Positions 56,162-63,703 of a DNA stretch of 64,000 nt are shown here, piece after piece (the stretch's first letter is position 1; each line of letters begins with the position of its first letter). The notes beneath the pieces are model-generated. The model searched no databases, was not told where the DNA came from, and saw only the letters and a list, made by a program, of their open reading frames with translations. The translations under genes were made by a program, and so were the position numbers. The stretch is from Corynebacterium sputi DSM 45148 (lineage in GTDB: Bacteria; Actinomycetota; Actinomycetes; Mycobacteriales; Mycobacteriaceae), in the NCBI RefSeq assembly GCF_000427865.1, contig NZ_ATYV01000014.1, forward strand, positions 16,094 to 80,093, read 5' to 3'.

Positions 56162-56662
56162 CTAGCTTAGTGCTGCAGAGGCTGCGTCGTAGTCCGGCTC
56201 GGTGGTGATCTCCGGGACGAGCTCGGTGTAAATGATCTCGCCGTTGCCGTCTGCGATGACAACCGCGCGGCCAAGGAGGCCAGCCAGCGGGCCATCTGCC
56301 TGGATATCGCCGAAGGCCTCACCGAAGCCACCGCGGAAGTCCGATGCGGCATCTGCGTTCTCGATGCCCTCGGAGCCGCAGAAACGGCCCAGCGCGAAGG
56401 GCAGGTCGCGGGAGACGTTAACCACGGTGACGCCATCAAACTTGGTCGCCAGCTCATTGAACTGACGCACAGAGGCAGCGCACACACCGGTGTCGACCGA
56501 CGGGAAGATGTTGAACACTACGGTCTGTCCGGCGTAGCTGGAGTTATCGACCGTCTCCAGGTCGGTGTTGGTCAGGGTGAATGCAGGCAGCGAAGCACCT
56601 ACCGCCGGAAGGTCTCCGGAGAGGTTCACGGTGTCGCCCTTGAATGCTGTGGTGGAAGTCAT
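56162..56662 (-). CDS. tpx: Thiol peroxidase Tpx (atypical 2-Cys peroxiredoxin)
   Basis: 166 residues, thioredoxin fold, cytoplasmic peroxide reduction. FNIFPSVDTGVCAASVRQFN holds the peroxidatic Cys and LPFALGRFCGSEGIENADAA the resolving Cys, the two-Cys spacing typical of Tpx. SDFRGGFGEAFGDIQADGPL and GRAVVIADGNGEIIYTELVP complete the fold. ATG 56662. Confidence 0.95.
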   Translation of the reverse strand: MTSTTAFKGDTVNLSGDLPAVGASLPAFTLTNTDLETVDNSSYAGQTVVFNIFPSVDTGVCAASVRQFNELATKFDGVTVVNVSRDLPFALGRFCGSEGIENADAASDFRGGFGEAFGDIQADGPLAGLLGRAVVIADGNGEIIYTELVPEITTEPDYDAASAALS

Positions 56663-56682
56663 GCCTCTTTTGTACAGAAGAA

Positions 56683-57021
56683 TCAGGCGTCCGGCCGAGG
56701 AGGCTCAACCTTCCGGCAATTCTTCATGTGGTTCACTGCGATATTCACTGCTGTGTCGATCCGCTCCCACTCTTCTGTGGTGTACGCGCGACCACGAAGT
56801 TCCGACCACGACCGGCCCTCATGAAAGTTGCACATCTCGCACCTACGCCCTTGGGTCCAGATCCCACCGGGTTGCTCGGCTGGGTCCGTCCATGAGCCCC
56901 AGATGTGTGTGCATGAGGAGACGTCGGGAAGCGCGGATTTCGATGCCTCCCTGAGCTTGACCGCGAGCACCGCAGCGACCACCCACGACACCACCAGCGC
57001 GACTGCCAATACCTCCGTCAT
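56683..57021 (-). CDS. Small membrane-anchored Cys-containing protein, unknown
   Basis: 112 residues: one N-terminal TM helix (TEVLAVALVVSWVVAAVLAV), then a soluble part with SSCTHIWGSW and RRCEMCNFHEGRSWSELRG. The Cys/His spacing suggests a small metal or redox site, although the pairing is not a standard zinc ribbon. I do not recognise the family. 20 bases upstream of the tpx start on the same strand. Confidence 0.65.
   Translation of the reverse strand: MTEVLAVALVVSWVVAAVLAVKLREASKSALPDVSSCTHIWGSWTDPAEQPGGIWTQGRRCEMCNFHEGRSWSELRGRAYTTEEWERIDTAVNIAVNHMKNCRKVEPPRPDA
56922..56932 (+). repeat. 11-mer CGTCGGGAAGC, copy 15
   Basis: Exact copy antisense to the 112-residue membrane protein gene, read there as Leu-Pro-Asp in SALPDVSSC. 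Confidence 0.8.
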
Positions 57022-57086
57022 ACCCCAAGTGTAATGGTGCTGATACCGTCACTGACACCAGGTGAAACCCTATTTTGGAGGTTATT

Positions 57087-57371
57087 ATGTCGCTGATCAC
57101 CGCTATTGTGACGATCGACGTGGAGCCGGACCGGATTCCGGAGGCCGCAGAGGCCATCGTCAACATCGATGGAGTGACCGAGGTGTACTCCGTCACCGGT
57201 GATGCGGACTTGCTGGCCATGATCCGCGTGGTAGACCACGACAGCTTGGCGGACATCATCCCCGGGCAGATCAACAAGGTAGCCGGAGTGACGTCGACGA
57301 ACACGCAGCTGGCGTTCCGGACCTATTCCCGCCATGACCTAGAGGCAGCGTTTTCCCTCGGTTTGGACTAG
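57087..57371 (+). CDS. Stand-alone Lrp/AsnC-type ligand-binding (RAM) domain protein
   Basis: 94 residues, starting at ATG 57087 behind GGAGG. It consists only of the ferredoxin-like RAM domain (ITAIVTIDVEPDRIPEAAEA; GVTEVYSVTGDADLLAMIRV; TSTNTQLAFRTYSRHDLEAA). No DNA-binding helix-turn-helix is present. Such proteins bind amino acids or other small ligands and oligomerise, often modulating full-length Lrp proteins. Target here unknown. Confidence 0.85.
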   Translation: MSLITAIVTIDVEPDRIPEAAEAIVNIDGVTEVYSVTGDADLLAMIRVVDHDSLADIIPGQINKVAGVTSTNTQLAFRTYSRHDLEAAFSLGLD

Positions 57372-57470
57372 GTTTCATCCCTTCTTAAGCCCACTACTGC
57401 ACTCAAATTATCAACCATTGTTTACTATACCCTTAAGCTAATGACTGATGCGGGCTGCGAGGGAGATGAC

Positions 57471-58529
57471 ATGGTGTACGTAGATGGAGCGGTGGGGGCA
57501 CCTCAGTCCAGGCAAACCGGCGATGACATCGACTCGGAAATTGCCAACCTTTTCGCTCGCGGCGCCCAGCGCGCAGAGGCCTATGGCCCAGAATTCACCA
57601 AGTTGTGGGCAATAGCCTCAGACTGTGCCTTGGGCGGCAAGCTCCTTCGCCCAAAACTGTTAATCCAGACCTTCGACGCGCTTGGATCCCGGCCGACGCA
57701 CCGCGAATCAGCAGTGCGAATCGCGGCGGCGACCGAACTGCTGCACTTCGCCTTTTTGCTTCACGACGATGTCATCGATGGAGACCTCATCCGGCGTGGG
57801 CGCCCGAATTTCGTCGGAACGGTGCTTTCCGACGAGCACGACTCCGAAGCTCTACATCTCGCCCGCAGCAGTGCCATCCTGATCGGCGACCTCCTACTTG
57901 CTGACGTGCATCAAGTATTCGCCCGGGAGCCTCTGCCTGAGCCGGAGCGAACTGCACTGTTGGACCTTCTCGACACAACGATCACCGACTCGATTGTTGG
58001 CGAGTATCTCGACATTGGTCTGTGCGCCGGGGTCATTGCCTCCCGGCTGCACCAGGTGCTTCGGATGACGAGGATGAAAACCGCGACCTACACCTTCGAG
58101 CTTCCGTTGCGCGCTGCCGCGGTGTTGGCCGGAGCTTCCCCGAGAACGGCAGACCTGCTAGGAGACGTGGGTCAGAGCCTCGGCACGGCCTTCCAACTCC
58201 AGGACGACCTGCTGTCGGTGTTCGGCGACGAGCATGGCAAGGACTCCTACTCCGACCTGCGGGAGGGCAAAGAAACCGCTCTGATCGCTATTGCCCGCGC
58301 CGGTGAGCACTGGGCTGACATTGAACCGAACTTCGGCTCGCCAGACCTTACTGAGGAGCAGGGCCATGCAATCCGGGACATGCTCAGCCACTGTGGAGCA
58401 GAGAGCCAGGTACGTGGCCTGGTGGATGAGCACCTTCACCTAGCCCGGCAATCTCTCAGCGAATGTCCCCCGGCTTTGTCCACGACACTGGAAACCCTGA
58501 TCACCACGATGGAGGCGCGCCGCTCATGA
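57471..58529 (+). CDS. crtE: Geranylgeranyl diphosphate synthase CrtE
   Basis: Prenyltransferase making GGPP for carotenoids. 352 residues from ATG 57471 (GAGGGAG 5 bases upstream); an in-frame ATG at 57441 just downstream of a TACTAT -10-like box could give a leaderless longer form. First aspartate-rich motif LLHDDVIDGDLIRRGRPNFV, then GKLLRPKLLIQTFDAL, and the second motif FQLQDDLLSVFGDEHGKDSY. Stop overlaps crtB as ATGA. Confidence 0.92.
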   Translation: MVYVDGAVGAPQSRQTGDDIDSEIANLFARGAQRAEAYGPEFTKLWAIASDCALGGKLLRPKLLIQTFDALGSRPTHRESAVRIAAATELLHFAFLLHDDVIDGDLIRRGRPNFVGTVLSDEHDSEALHLARSSAILIGDLLLADVHQVFAREPLPEPERTALLDLLDTTITDSIVGEYLDIGLCAGVIASRLHQVLRMTRMKTATYTFELPLRAAAVLAGASPRTADLLGDVGQSLGTAFQLQDDLLSVFGDEHGKDSYSDLREGKETALIAIARAGEHWADIEPNFGSPDLTEEQGHAIRDMLSHCGAESQVRGLVDEHLHLARQSLSECPPALSTTLETLITTMEARRS

Positions 58530-59425
58530 CACGAGAAATGGACGATGCGAGTCCGTTGGAGCGATACACCCGGGCCTCGGAGTCGGCCTCCGGAAGGATC
58601 ATTGCTGCGTACTCCACCTCATTTGGCACCGCGACGAAGCTGCTGGGCCCGGCGCATCGGAAGCACATCCGGAACATTTATGGCCTAGTGCGAGTCGCAG
58701 ACGAGATCGTCGACGGCGTCGCTGAAGAGGCCGGCTTGCCCGTGGCGGAACAGCACGCCGAACTGACCCTGCTCGAAACCGAAACTCTCCGCTCGGTCGA
58801 TGCGGGCTTTAGTAGCAACCCCATCATCCATGCGTTCGCACATACGGCGCGGGCCGCACAGATCGACGCCGAGTTGGTGGTGCCTTTTTTCGCGTCGATG
58901 CGAACCGACTTGGAGGTGGCAGAGCCTGCCACCGGTCGGCTCTGCTTCGGCGAGCGTGACCATGCGGACTACGTCTACGGTTCCGCCGAAGTCATTGGAC
59001 TAATGTGCCTGAAGGTGTTCGTCCGCGACATGGAGGTCACCGGTTCTGAGATGAATCGCCTCGAACACGGTGCACGTCGTTTGGGCGCCGCGTTCCAGAA
59101 CGTGAACTTCCTCAGGGACCTCGCGGATGACAATGCGCGCCTTGGGCGCAGCTACCTCAGTTCCGCCGGCACCATCGACGAAGAGCAGAAGCATCAGTGG
59201 GTTGTCACGATCAACGAGCAACTTCACGACGCCTCCGAAGTACTCCCCCTGCTTCCCAAGGACTCTCAGCTCGCAGTCGCTGGCGCCTTGAGCTTGTTCC
59301 GCAAGCTCAACGAGCGGATCGAGGAGACTCCCATCGAGGAGCTATACCGCCGCCGAGTCAGGGTTTCCGGCCCGGAAAAGGCACTGTTGATTGCGCGCGC
59401 CGCGCTAGAGTTAGCCGCACGATGA
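58526..59425 (+). CDS. crtB: Phytoene synthase CrtB
   Basis: Head-to-head condensation of two GGPP to phytoene. 299 residues: YSTSFGTATKLLGPAHRKHI, YGLVRVADEIVDGVAEEAGL (first DxxxD motif), YVYGSAEVIGLMCLKVF, and GAAFQNVNFLRDLADDNARL (second motif, usually NxxRDxxED; here NFLRDLADDNARLGRSYL is normal). ATG 58526 overlaps the crtE stop; the stop overlaps the P450 start, so all three are coupled. Confidence 0.93.
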   Translation: MTREMDDASPLERYTRASESASGRIIAAYSTSFGTATKLLGPAHRKHIRNIYGLVRVADEIVDGVAEEAGLPVAEQHAELTLLETETLRSVDAGFSSNPIIHAFAHTARAAQIDAELVVPFFASMRTDLEVAEPATGRLCFGERDHADYVYGSAEVIGLMCLKVFVRDMEVTGSEMNRLEHGARRLGAAFQNVNFLRDLADDNARLGRSYLSSAGTIDEEQKHQWVVTINEQLHDASEVLPLLPKDSQLAVAGALSLFRKLNERIEETPIEELYRRRVRVSGPEKALLIARAALELAAR

Positions 59426-60453
59426 AGGTAATCCGCCTGACCACGATGTCCGCTGCCCGAGAACTCCTGCGCGCACGCGGCACGACAACGCAGGCAGGTT
59501 TCACCTCAGAGCGGATCCCAGACGGGCTATTCGCTCATCGCCCGATTTTGATGGACGACGGTCCCTCGCATGATGAACATCGAAAAGCCTTGGTTAGATT
59601 TTTCGCACCTGCGAAACTCGACCAGGATTTTATCGATCGTTGCGCCCGTGACGCTGTTGATGAAGCCCGGCGTGCTGGCGGTGAAGCTGCTGTCGATGAG
59701 GTGGCGCTGCACTACTCGGTCAGAGTGGCCTCGCGGATCGTAGGTCTGACGCATGCGCCGGTCGAGGACTTGGCGCAGCGCCTAGAACTGTTCTTCCGTC
59801 AGCCCCCAGTCGATCACACCGCACCGGATTTGGGCCGGACCTCCTCCGATTGGCGGAGAGCTGCACAGATGGCGCTCGGTCCACTGATATCGCTGTATTT
59901 CCGCGATGTGAGGCCGGCAATCAAGGAGCGGCGCAAACGTCCCCGCGCTGACATCATCAGTCACCTGCTGGACAAGGGGTATCGGCCGAAGGAAATCCTC
60001 GTCGAATGTCTCACCTACGGTACTGCAGGGATGGTGACGACTCGTGAGTTCATTAGTCTGGCCTGCTGGCATCTGATGCTTGATAATGCCCTGCGCGAGC
60101 GATTCGTCATCGCGTCAGAAAAAGAACGCCACGCGATCCTCAATGACTTGATTCGACGGGAGCCACCGGTCAGTCACCTCTATCGCAGGAAATTGGATGA
60201 TGGTGCCTTGGTCGACATCGACGTGCAGCAAGCCAACACCGATGAGTCTCACGGGTGCGGGCTGAGTTTCGGCGACGGCGCACACCGGTGCCCGGGATCA
60301 ACCCTGGCCATTATGGAGGCAGACGCTCTACTGCTGGCGCTATTCGCCGCCAACCCGACTCTGGAATCCGAGCCAGTGCTCGGCTACCAGAGCCTGGTAG
60401 AGGGCTACCAGGTCAGGGACCTTACTGTGTCTTTCCCTGCGTCAGCTTCCTGA
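59422..60453 (+). CDS. Cytochrome P450 in the carotenoid operon
   Basis: Haem-thiolate monooxygenase of 343 residues, about 60 shorter than a usual bacterial P450. Haem loop FGDGAHRCPG at 283-292 with Cys290; I-helix YGTAGMVTTREF around 200-210 with the acid/Thr region as TT; the K-helix ExxR motif appears as DLIR (242-245). The segment between VDIDVQQANTDE and the haem loop is very short. A P450 that hydroxylates isorenieratene is known in the Brevibacterium carotenoid cluster, and a similar ring or end-group oxidation is inferred here. ATG overlaps crtB as ATGA; the 3' end overlaps crtU by 32 bases, tail to tail. Confidence 0.83.
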   Translation: MKVIRLTTMSAARELLRARGTTTQAGFTSERIPDGLFAHRPILMDDGPSHDEHRKALVRFFAPAKLDQDFIDRCARDAVDEARRAGGEAAVDEVALHYSVRVASRIVGLTHAPVEDLAQRLELFFRQPPVDHTAPDLGRTSSDWRRAAQMALGPLISLYFRDVRPAIKERRKRPRADIISHLLDKGYRPKEILVECLTYGTAGMVTTREFISLACWHLMLDNALRERFVIASEKERHAILNDLIRREPPVSHLYRRKLDDGALVDIDVQQANTDESHGCGLSFGDGAHRCPGSTLAIMEADALLLALFAANPTLESEPVLGYQSLVEGYQVRDLTVSFPASAS

Positions 60454-61966
60454 GCAGGCGCGGCGCGGCATGCCTGCCCTTCGACGGCGGTGACCACAGG
60501 TCATGTCCGGCAAGGCCCCACGACTCGAGGAGTCCGTTGGCGGCCGACCAACCGGTGGTTGCGGCACGCTCCATCAAGGCGATGGGTAATTCACTGCTGA
60601 CCCAGTCCCCGGCGATCTTGACGGTGGGGTCAGGCGTTTCGGAGGTCGGCAGGTCATCCCACGGGCGACTTGCGTCCGCGAATGAACAGTCCCGCTCGAT
60701 AAGCAGTTCCTGATGCCTAAATTCCATGCCGATCGTCTCTGGGAAAACGTCTTCCAGTTCCTCCCGCAGGCAGCGTTTGATCGTGTCTGGGTCGGTACGG
60801 TCCTCGTCGAGTGCGTAGGCGTGCAGTTCCAGCACGCTGCCGCTGTACTCCTTGGACCACTTGGCCGCTCCATCTTCAAAGCGCTCCAGGACCGACACGT
60901 TGTCGAGCATCGTGAATCCTGCAGTACCCAGGAAGCCTGGTCGGCTGGAATCCACCGGCCGGTCCGTCCATACCCTCCACACGGCAAATGCCGGAGCTAT
61001 CCGAACCTCGTCGATTCGGCGTCGCCAATCCTCATCTCCCACATCCGGAGAGTTAGCAACCAACTGCCGGGTTGCACCAGGGCCGGCGGCCAGGACAACC
61101 GCATCAGAGATGATGTCTGGCTCGCCGTCACAGGAGGCGACCCAAGAGCCATCGGACTTGGCTAAATGGGTGACCGCACCGGTCACCTGTTTCACATGTA
61201 GCTCATCCAACCGCCGAGACAGTGGTCCCCAGAGTGAGGTGTCGAAGTCGTCGCTGGGGACGTCGAAAAGCAATCCTTCAGACGAGCCCACGAAATAGGT
61301 ATGGAACATCGCCACCATCTCTCCGGCGGAGAACTTGCGCGGATCGGCGAAGAAACTCCTGGCGAAGACCTCCAGCGCCAAGTGCCGTGCCCGCTGAGGG
61401 AAACGCAGACTGTCCAGGTACTCTGCGGCGCTGACCCCGTCGAAGTCGCGATAGGTCTGGGGAAAATCGACGTCTAGGAGGCGCATCGCTGCCTTCACGT
61501 CCACTTTCCGCAGGCCGTTGAGGTCGAAAGTGTCGCTCTTGTTCACGAACGAAATGAGGTTCCACGGCGGGGTTCGCGGGATTCCGAGGAACGAATCGCT
61601 GTCGCCATTGGAACTGACCACGGGGTAATCGCCAATCGGCTTCAGCAAGGAATCCACTGAACCGGCTCGAGACAGCAAAGCCCGAAGGTTGTAGTACTGC
61701 CGGAAAAACGCGTGGAAACCCCGGCTCATCGTCACTGGCCCCACAGGTGAATTCACTTCCCAAGAGCGAACCCTTCCGCCGAGCTCAGCATCGGGGTTGA
61801 CCAGTGTGACATCCACACCACGTTCCGCAAGACCGAAAGCTGCGGCTAGTCCTGCGATCCCTCCGCCGACAACGGTGACAGAACGGGGCTCGCGCGACCA
61901 GGTAAGACCTTCGGCGGCGGGCATGAGCCAAGCTTTGCGATCACGCCCGGGAAAACGTTGGGACAT
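60422..61966 (-). CDS. crtU: CrtU-type carotene desaturase/methyltransferase (isorenieratene synthase)
   Basis: FAD-dependent enzyme of 514 residues that aromatises beta-ionone rings with methyl migration. SVTVVGGGIAGLAAAFGLAE is the dinucleotide fold; TMSRGFHAFFRQYYNLRALL is the characteristic CrtU block. Also IPRTPPWNLISFVNKSDTF, DVDFPQTYRDFDGVSAAEYL, ARHLALEVFARSFFADPRKF, LDNVSVLERFEDGAAKWS and LPIALMERAATTGWSAANGL. ATG 61966 follows GGAG by 7 bases; a TTG two codons earlier is possible. Convergent with the P450 and divergent from the MarR gene. CrtI-type desaturases differ in the FHAFFRQYYN region, so phytoene desaturation is unlikely. Confidence 0.85.
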   Translation of the reverse strand: MSQRFPGRDRKAWLMPAAEGLTWSREPRSVTVVGGGIAGLAAAFGLAERGVDVTLVNPDAELGGRVRSWEVNSPVGPVTMSRGFHAFFRQYYNLRALLSRAGSVDSLLKPIGDYPVVSSNGDSDSFLGIPRTPPWNLISFVNKSDTFDLNGLRKVDVKAAMRLLDVDFPQTYRDFDGVSAAEYLDSLRFPQRARHLALEVFARSFFADPRKFSAGEMVAMFHTYFVGSSEGLLFDVPSDDFDTSLWGPLSRRLDELHVKQVTGAVTHLAKSDGSWVASCDGEPDIISDAVVLAAGPGATRQLVANSPDVGDEDWRRRIDEVRIAPAFAVWRVWTDRPVDSSRPGFLGTAGFTMLDNVSVLERFEDGAAKWSKEYSGSVLELHAYALDEDRTDPDTIKRCLREELEDVFPETIGMEFRHQELLIERDCSFADASRPWDDLPTSETPDPTVKIAGDWVSSELPIALMERAATTGWSAANGLLESWGLAGHDLWSPPSKGRHAAPRLLRKLTQGKTQ

Positions 61967-62022
61967 GGACAATCTCCATCATTAGAGTACAGTTTGGATG
62001 CAGAACAATTAAACCCAATAGT

Positions 62023-62044
62023 ATAATATCCTGACGGCTATTAT
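62023..62044. promoter_or_regulatory. Dyad between crtU and the MarR gene (candidate operator)
   Basis: ATAATA and TATTAT separated by 10 bases, overlapping a TATAAT -10-like box (62022-62027) on the plus strand and a TATACT-like box on the minus strand. An MarR-type operator controlling both divergent genes is inferred. Confidence 0.5.
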
Positions 62045-62081
62045 CTACCTTTTCTACGGAGAATGGCGTACCTTCTAATGG

Positions 62082-62648
62082 ATGAAAGACGCTGGCAAAC
62101 ACGACAAAATCGCGGGCGAGCTCCACGAACTGCGCTCCAGCGAATTGTCCCGAACCATGAGTGACGACTGCCACCTCAGTGAGCGAGATTCCGCACAGAT
62201 CCGCCGCCTTATGGAGGCTTTCGCAGAGCTGCGCTCAGCCGAGCAAGCCATCGCCGACGCATCCGAGAAGTACATGGACCTTTCCGCCCAACACATGCGC
62301 ACCTTGCGATACCTATCAGTGGCGCGCAACCACCAGGAGACGGTGACACCAGGAATGATTGCGTCATACCTGAGCATCTCCCCCGCATCCACCACCAAGC
62401 TACTCAACCGACTTGAGAAGGGTGGCCACATTAGCCGGAAGGTACACCCGGAAGACCGCCGAGCACTGGCCATTGAGATCACCCCCAGTGCCGCCGCTGC
62501 CGCCAAGGAAACGGTCGGCAAACAGCATGCGCGTCGAATTCTTGCCGCAGCCAGGCTCTCCCCCGCTGAGCGAGAAGTTGTGATCGAGTTCCTCCTAGAC
62601 ACAGCGAACGAACTGTCCATGGACTACGCAGACTGGGCAAAAGACTAG
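62082..62648 (+). CDS. MarR-family transcriptional regulator (CrtR-like by context)
   Basis: 188 residues with an unusually long N-terminal extension (about 40 residues). Winged helix: AQHMRTLRYLSVARNHQETV, TPGMIASYLSISPASTTKLL, NRLEKGGHISRKVHPEDRRA and LAIEITPSAAAAAKETVGKQ. The C-terminal helix pair is for dimerisation. In Corynebacterium glutamicum the MarR-type CrtR represses carotenoid genes and senses GGPP; the same role is inferred here from the position beside crtU, though the crtE promoter is 4.6 kb away. Confidence 0.85.
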   Translation: MKDAGKHDKIAGELHELRSSELSRTMSDDCHLSERDSAQIRRLMEAFAELRSAEQAIADASEKYMDLSAQHMRTLRYLSVARNHQETVTPGMIASYLSISPASTTKLLNRLEKGGHISRKVHPEDRRALAIEITPSAAAAAKETVGKQHARRILAAARLSPAEREVVIEFLLDTANELSMDYADWAKD

Positions 62649-62767
62649 GTCCCATCGGCCAAGCGCTCTTCGTTCATTTTCCCACGAAAATGACATAGGT
62701 CATATTAAGCTCCTTGCCAGGTTGTAAAACCTGGACATCTCCACCCCGAGACACCGAGGAGCCCCCT

Positions 62768-63679
62768 ATGCAGGACGGCCTGGCAGCGACGCTTTTACCC
62801 ATCGGCCTAGCGGTGATCATGGTCGGCATTGGCCTGTCCCTGACTCCATCTCAATTCAAACGGAGCTTGGACTCGAAGTCGATCATCTCTTGGGCGCTAG
62901 CGGGCCAGATCATCCTCGTGCCACTGATCGCACTTGCACTGTCCTTCGTTCTGGGACTGCCGCCGGTCTTAGCGATCGGCATGGTGCTCCTCGCAGCAGC
63001 GCCAGGTGGCATCACCACAAACCTCTTCGCGCATCTGGGCAAGGGCAATGTCCCGCTCTCCATCGTCCTGACCGTCATATCGTCCATCGCGATGATGGCG
63101 ACGATGCCCTTCTGGGTGTGGGTCGGCACGCAGGTCTTCACTGACCCCACCGGCGACATGGGTGTCATCACCGTTCCACCTGCTGAAGCACTGGGCCTCG
63201 TGATCGGCGTGGTCGGGATCCCCGTGGCCATCGGCATGTTCATCCGGGCGAAGTCCGCGAAACTTGCTGCAAAGCTGGAGAAACTGATTTCCGTGGTGGG
63301 GTTGGTGGTCCTGGTAGGGATCTTCATCTTCTTGATCATCGACTTGGGCCACGAACTGCTGCCGCTCTTGGAACAGGTCGGACTGGCCGTCATCATCTTC
63401 AACGCAGTCATCATGGCCGCCGGCTGGGCAATCCCTGCAGCACTGAAGCGCCCGATTGAGGACAAGATCGCGATCTCGGTCGAGTACGGGCTGCGTAATT
63501 CCACGATGGCAATGGTCATTGCCCTGTCAGTCATTGGCTCCACCGAAATCGCCGCTCCGGCGATGCTCTTCAGCGTCACCATGTACGTCTTCGGCGTCGC
63601 GCTGGCCATCTGGCGCCGCCGCACTATGAAGCGGGAGTCAGTCACCCTCGATGCGGTCGGTTCTCCGACCGCACCCTAA
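62768..63679 (+). CDS. Bile acid:sodium symporter family (BASS) transporter
   Basis: 303 residues from ATG 62768, behind GAGGAG. Ten predicted TM helices; family blocks GLSLTPSQFKRSLDSKSI, LAAAPGGITTNLFAHLGKGN (the conserved crossover region) and EYGLRNSTMAMVIALSVIGS (second crossover). Members move bile acids, pantoate, pyruvate or other organic anions with sodium; the substrate here is unknown. It lies just left of an insertion sequence. Confidence 0.9.
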   Translation: MQDGLAATLLPIGLAVIMVGIGLSLTPSQFKRSLDSKSIISWALAGQIILVPLIALALSFVLGLPPVLAIGMVLLAAAPGGITTNLFAHLGKGNVPLSIVLTVISSIAMMATMPFWVWVGTQVFTDPTGDMGVITVPPAEALGLVIGVVGIPVAIGMFIRAKSAKLAAKLEKLISVVGLVVLVGIFIFLIIDLGHELLPLLEQVGLAVIIFNAVIMAAGWAIPAALKRPIEDKIAISVEYGLRNSTMAMVIALSVIGSTEIAAPAMLFSVTMYVFGVALAIWRRRTMKRESVTLDAVGSPTAP

Positions 63680-63703
63680 CCCCCTCGCTTTACGACGTTT
63701 ACC

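Noticed and set aside
1776..56932. Reading the 11-mer as an FtsK-orienting (KOPS) or Chi-like polar signal
   Set aside because: Seven against eight copies on the two strands shows no polarity in this window.
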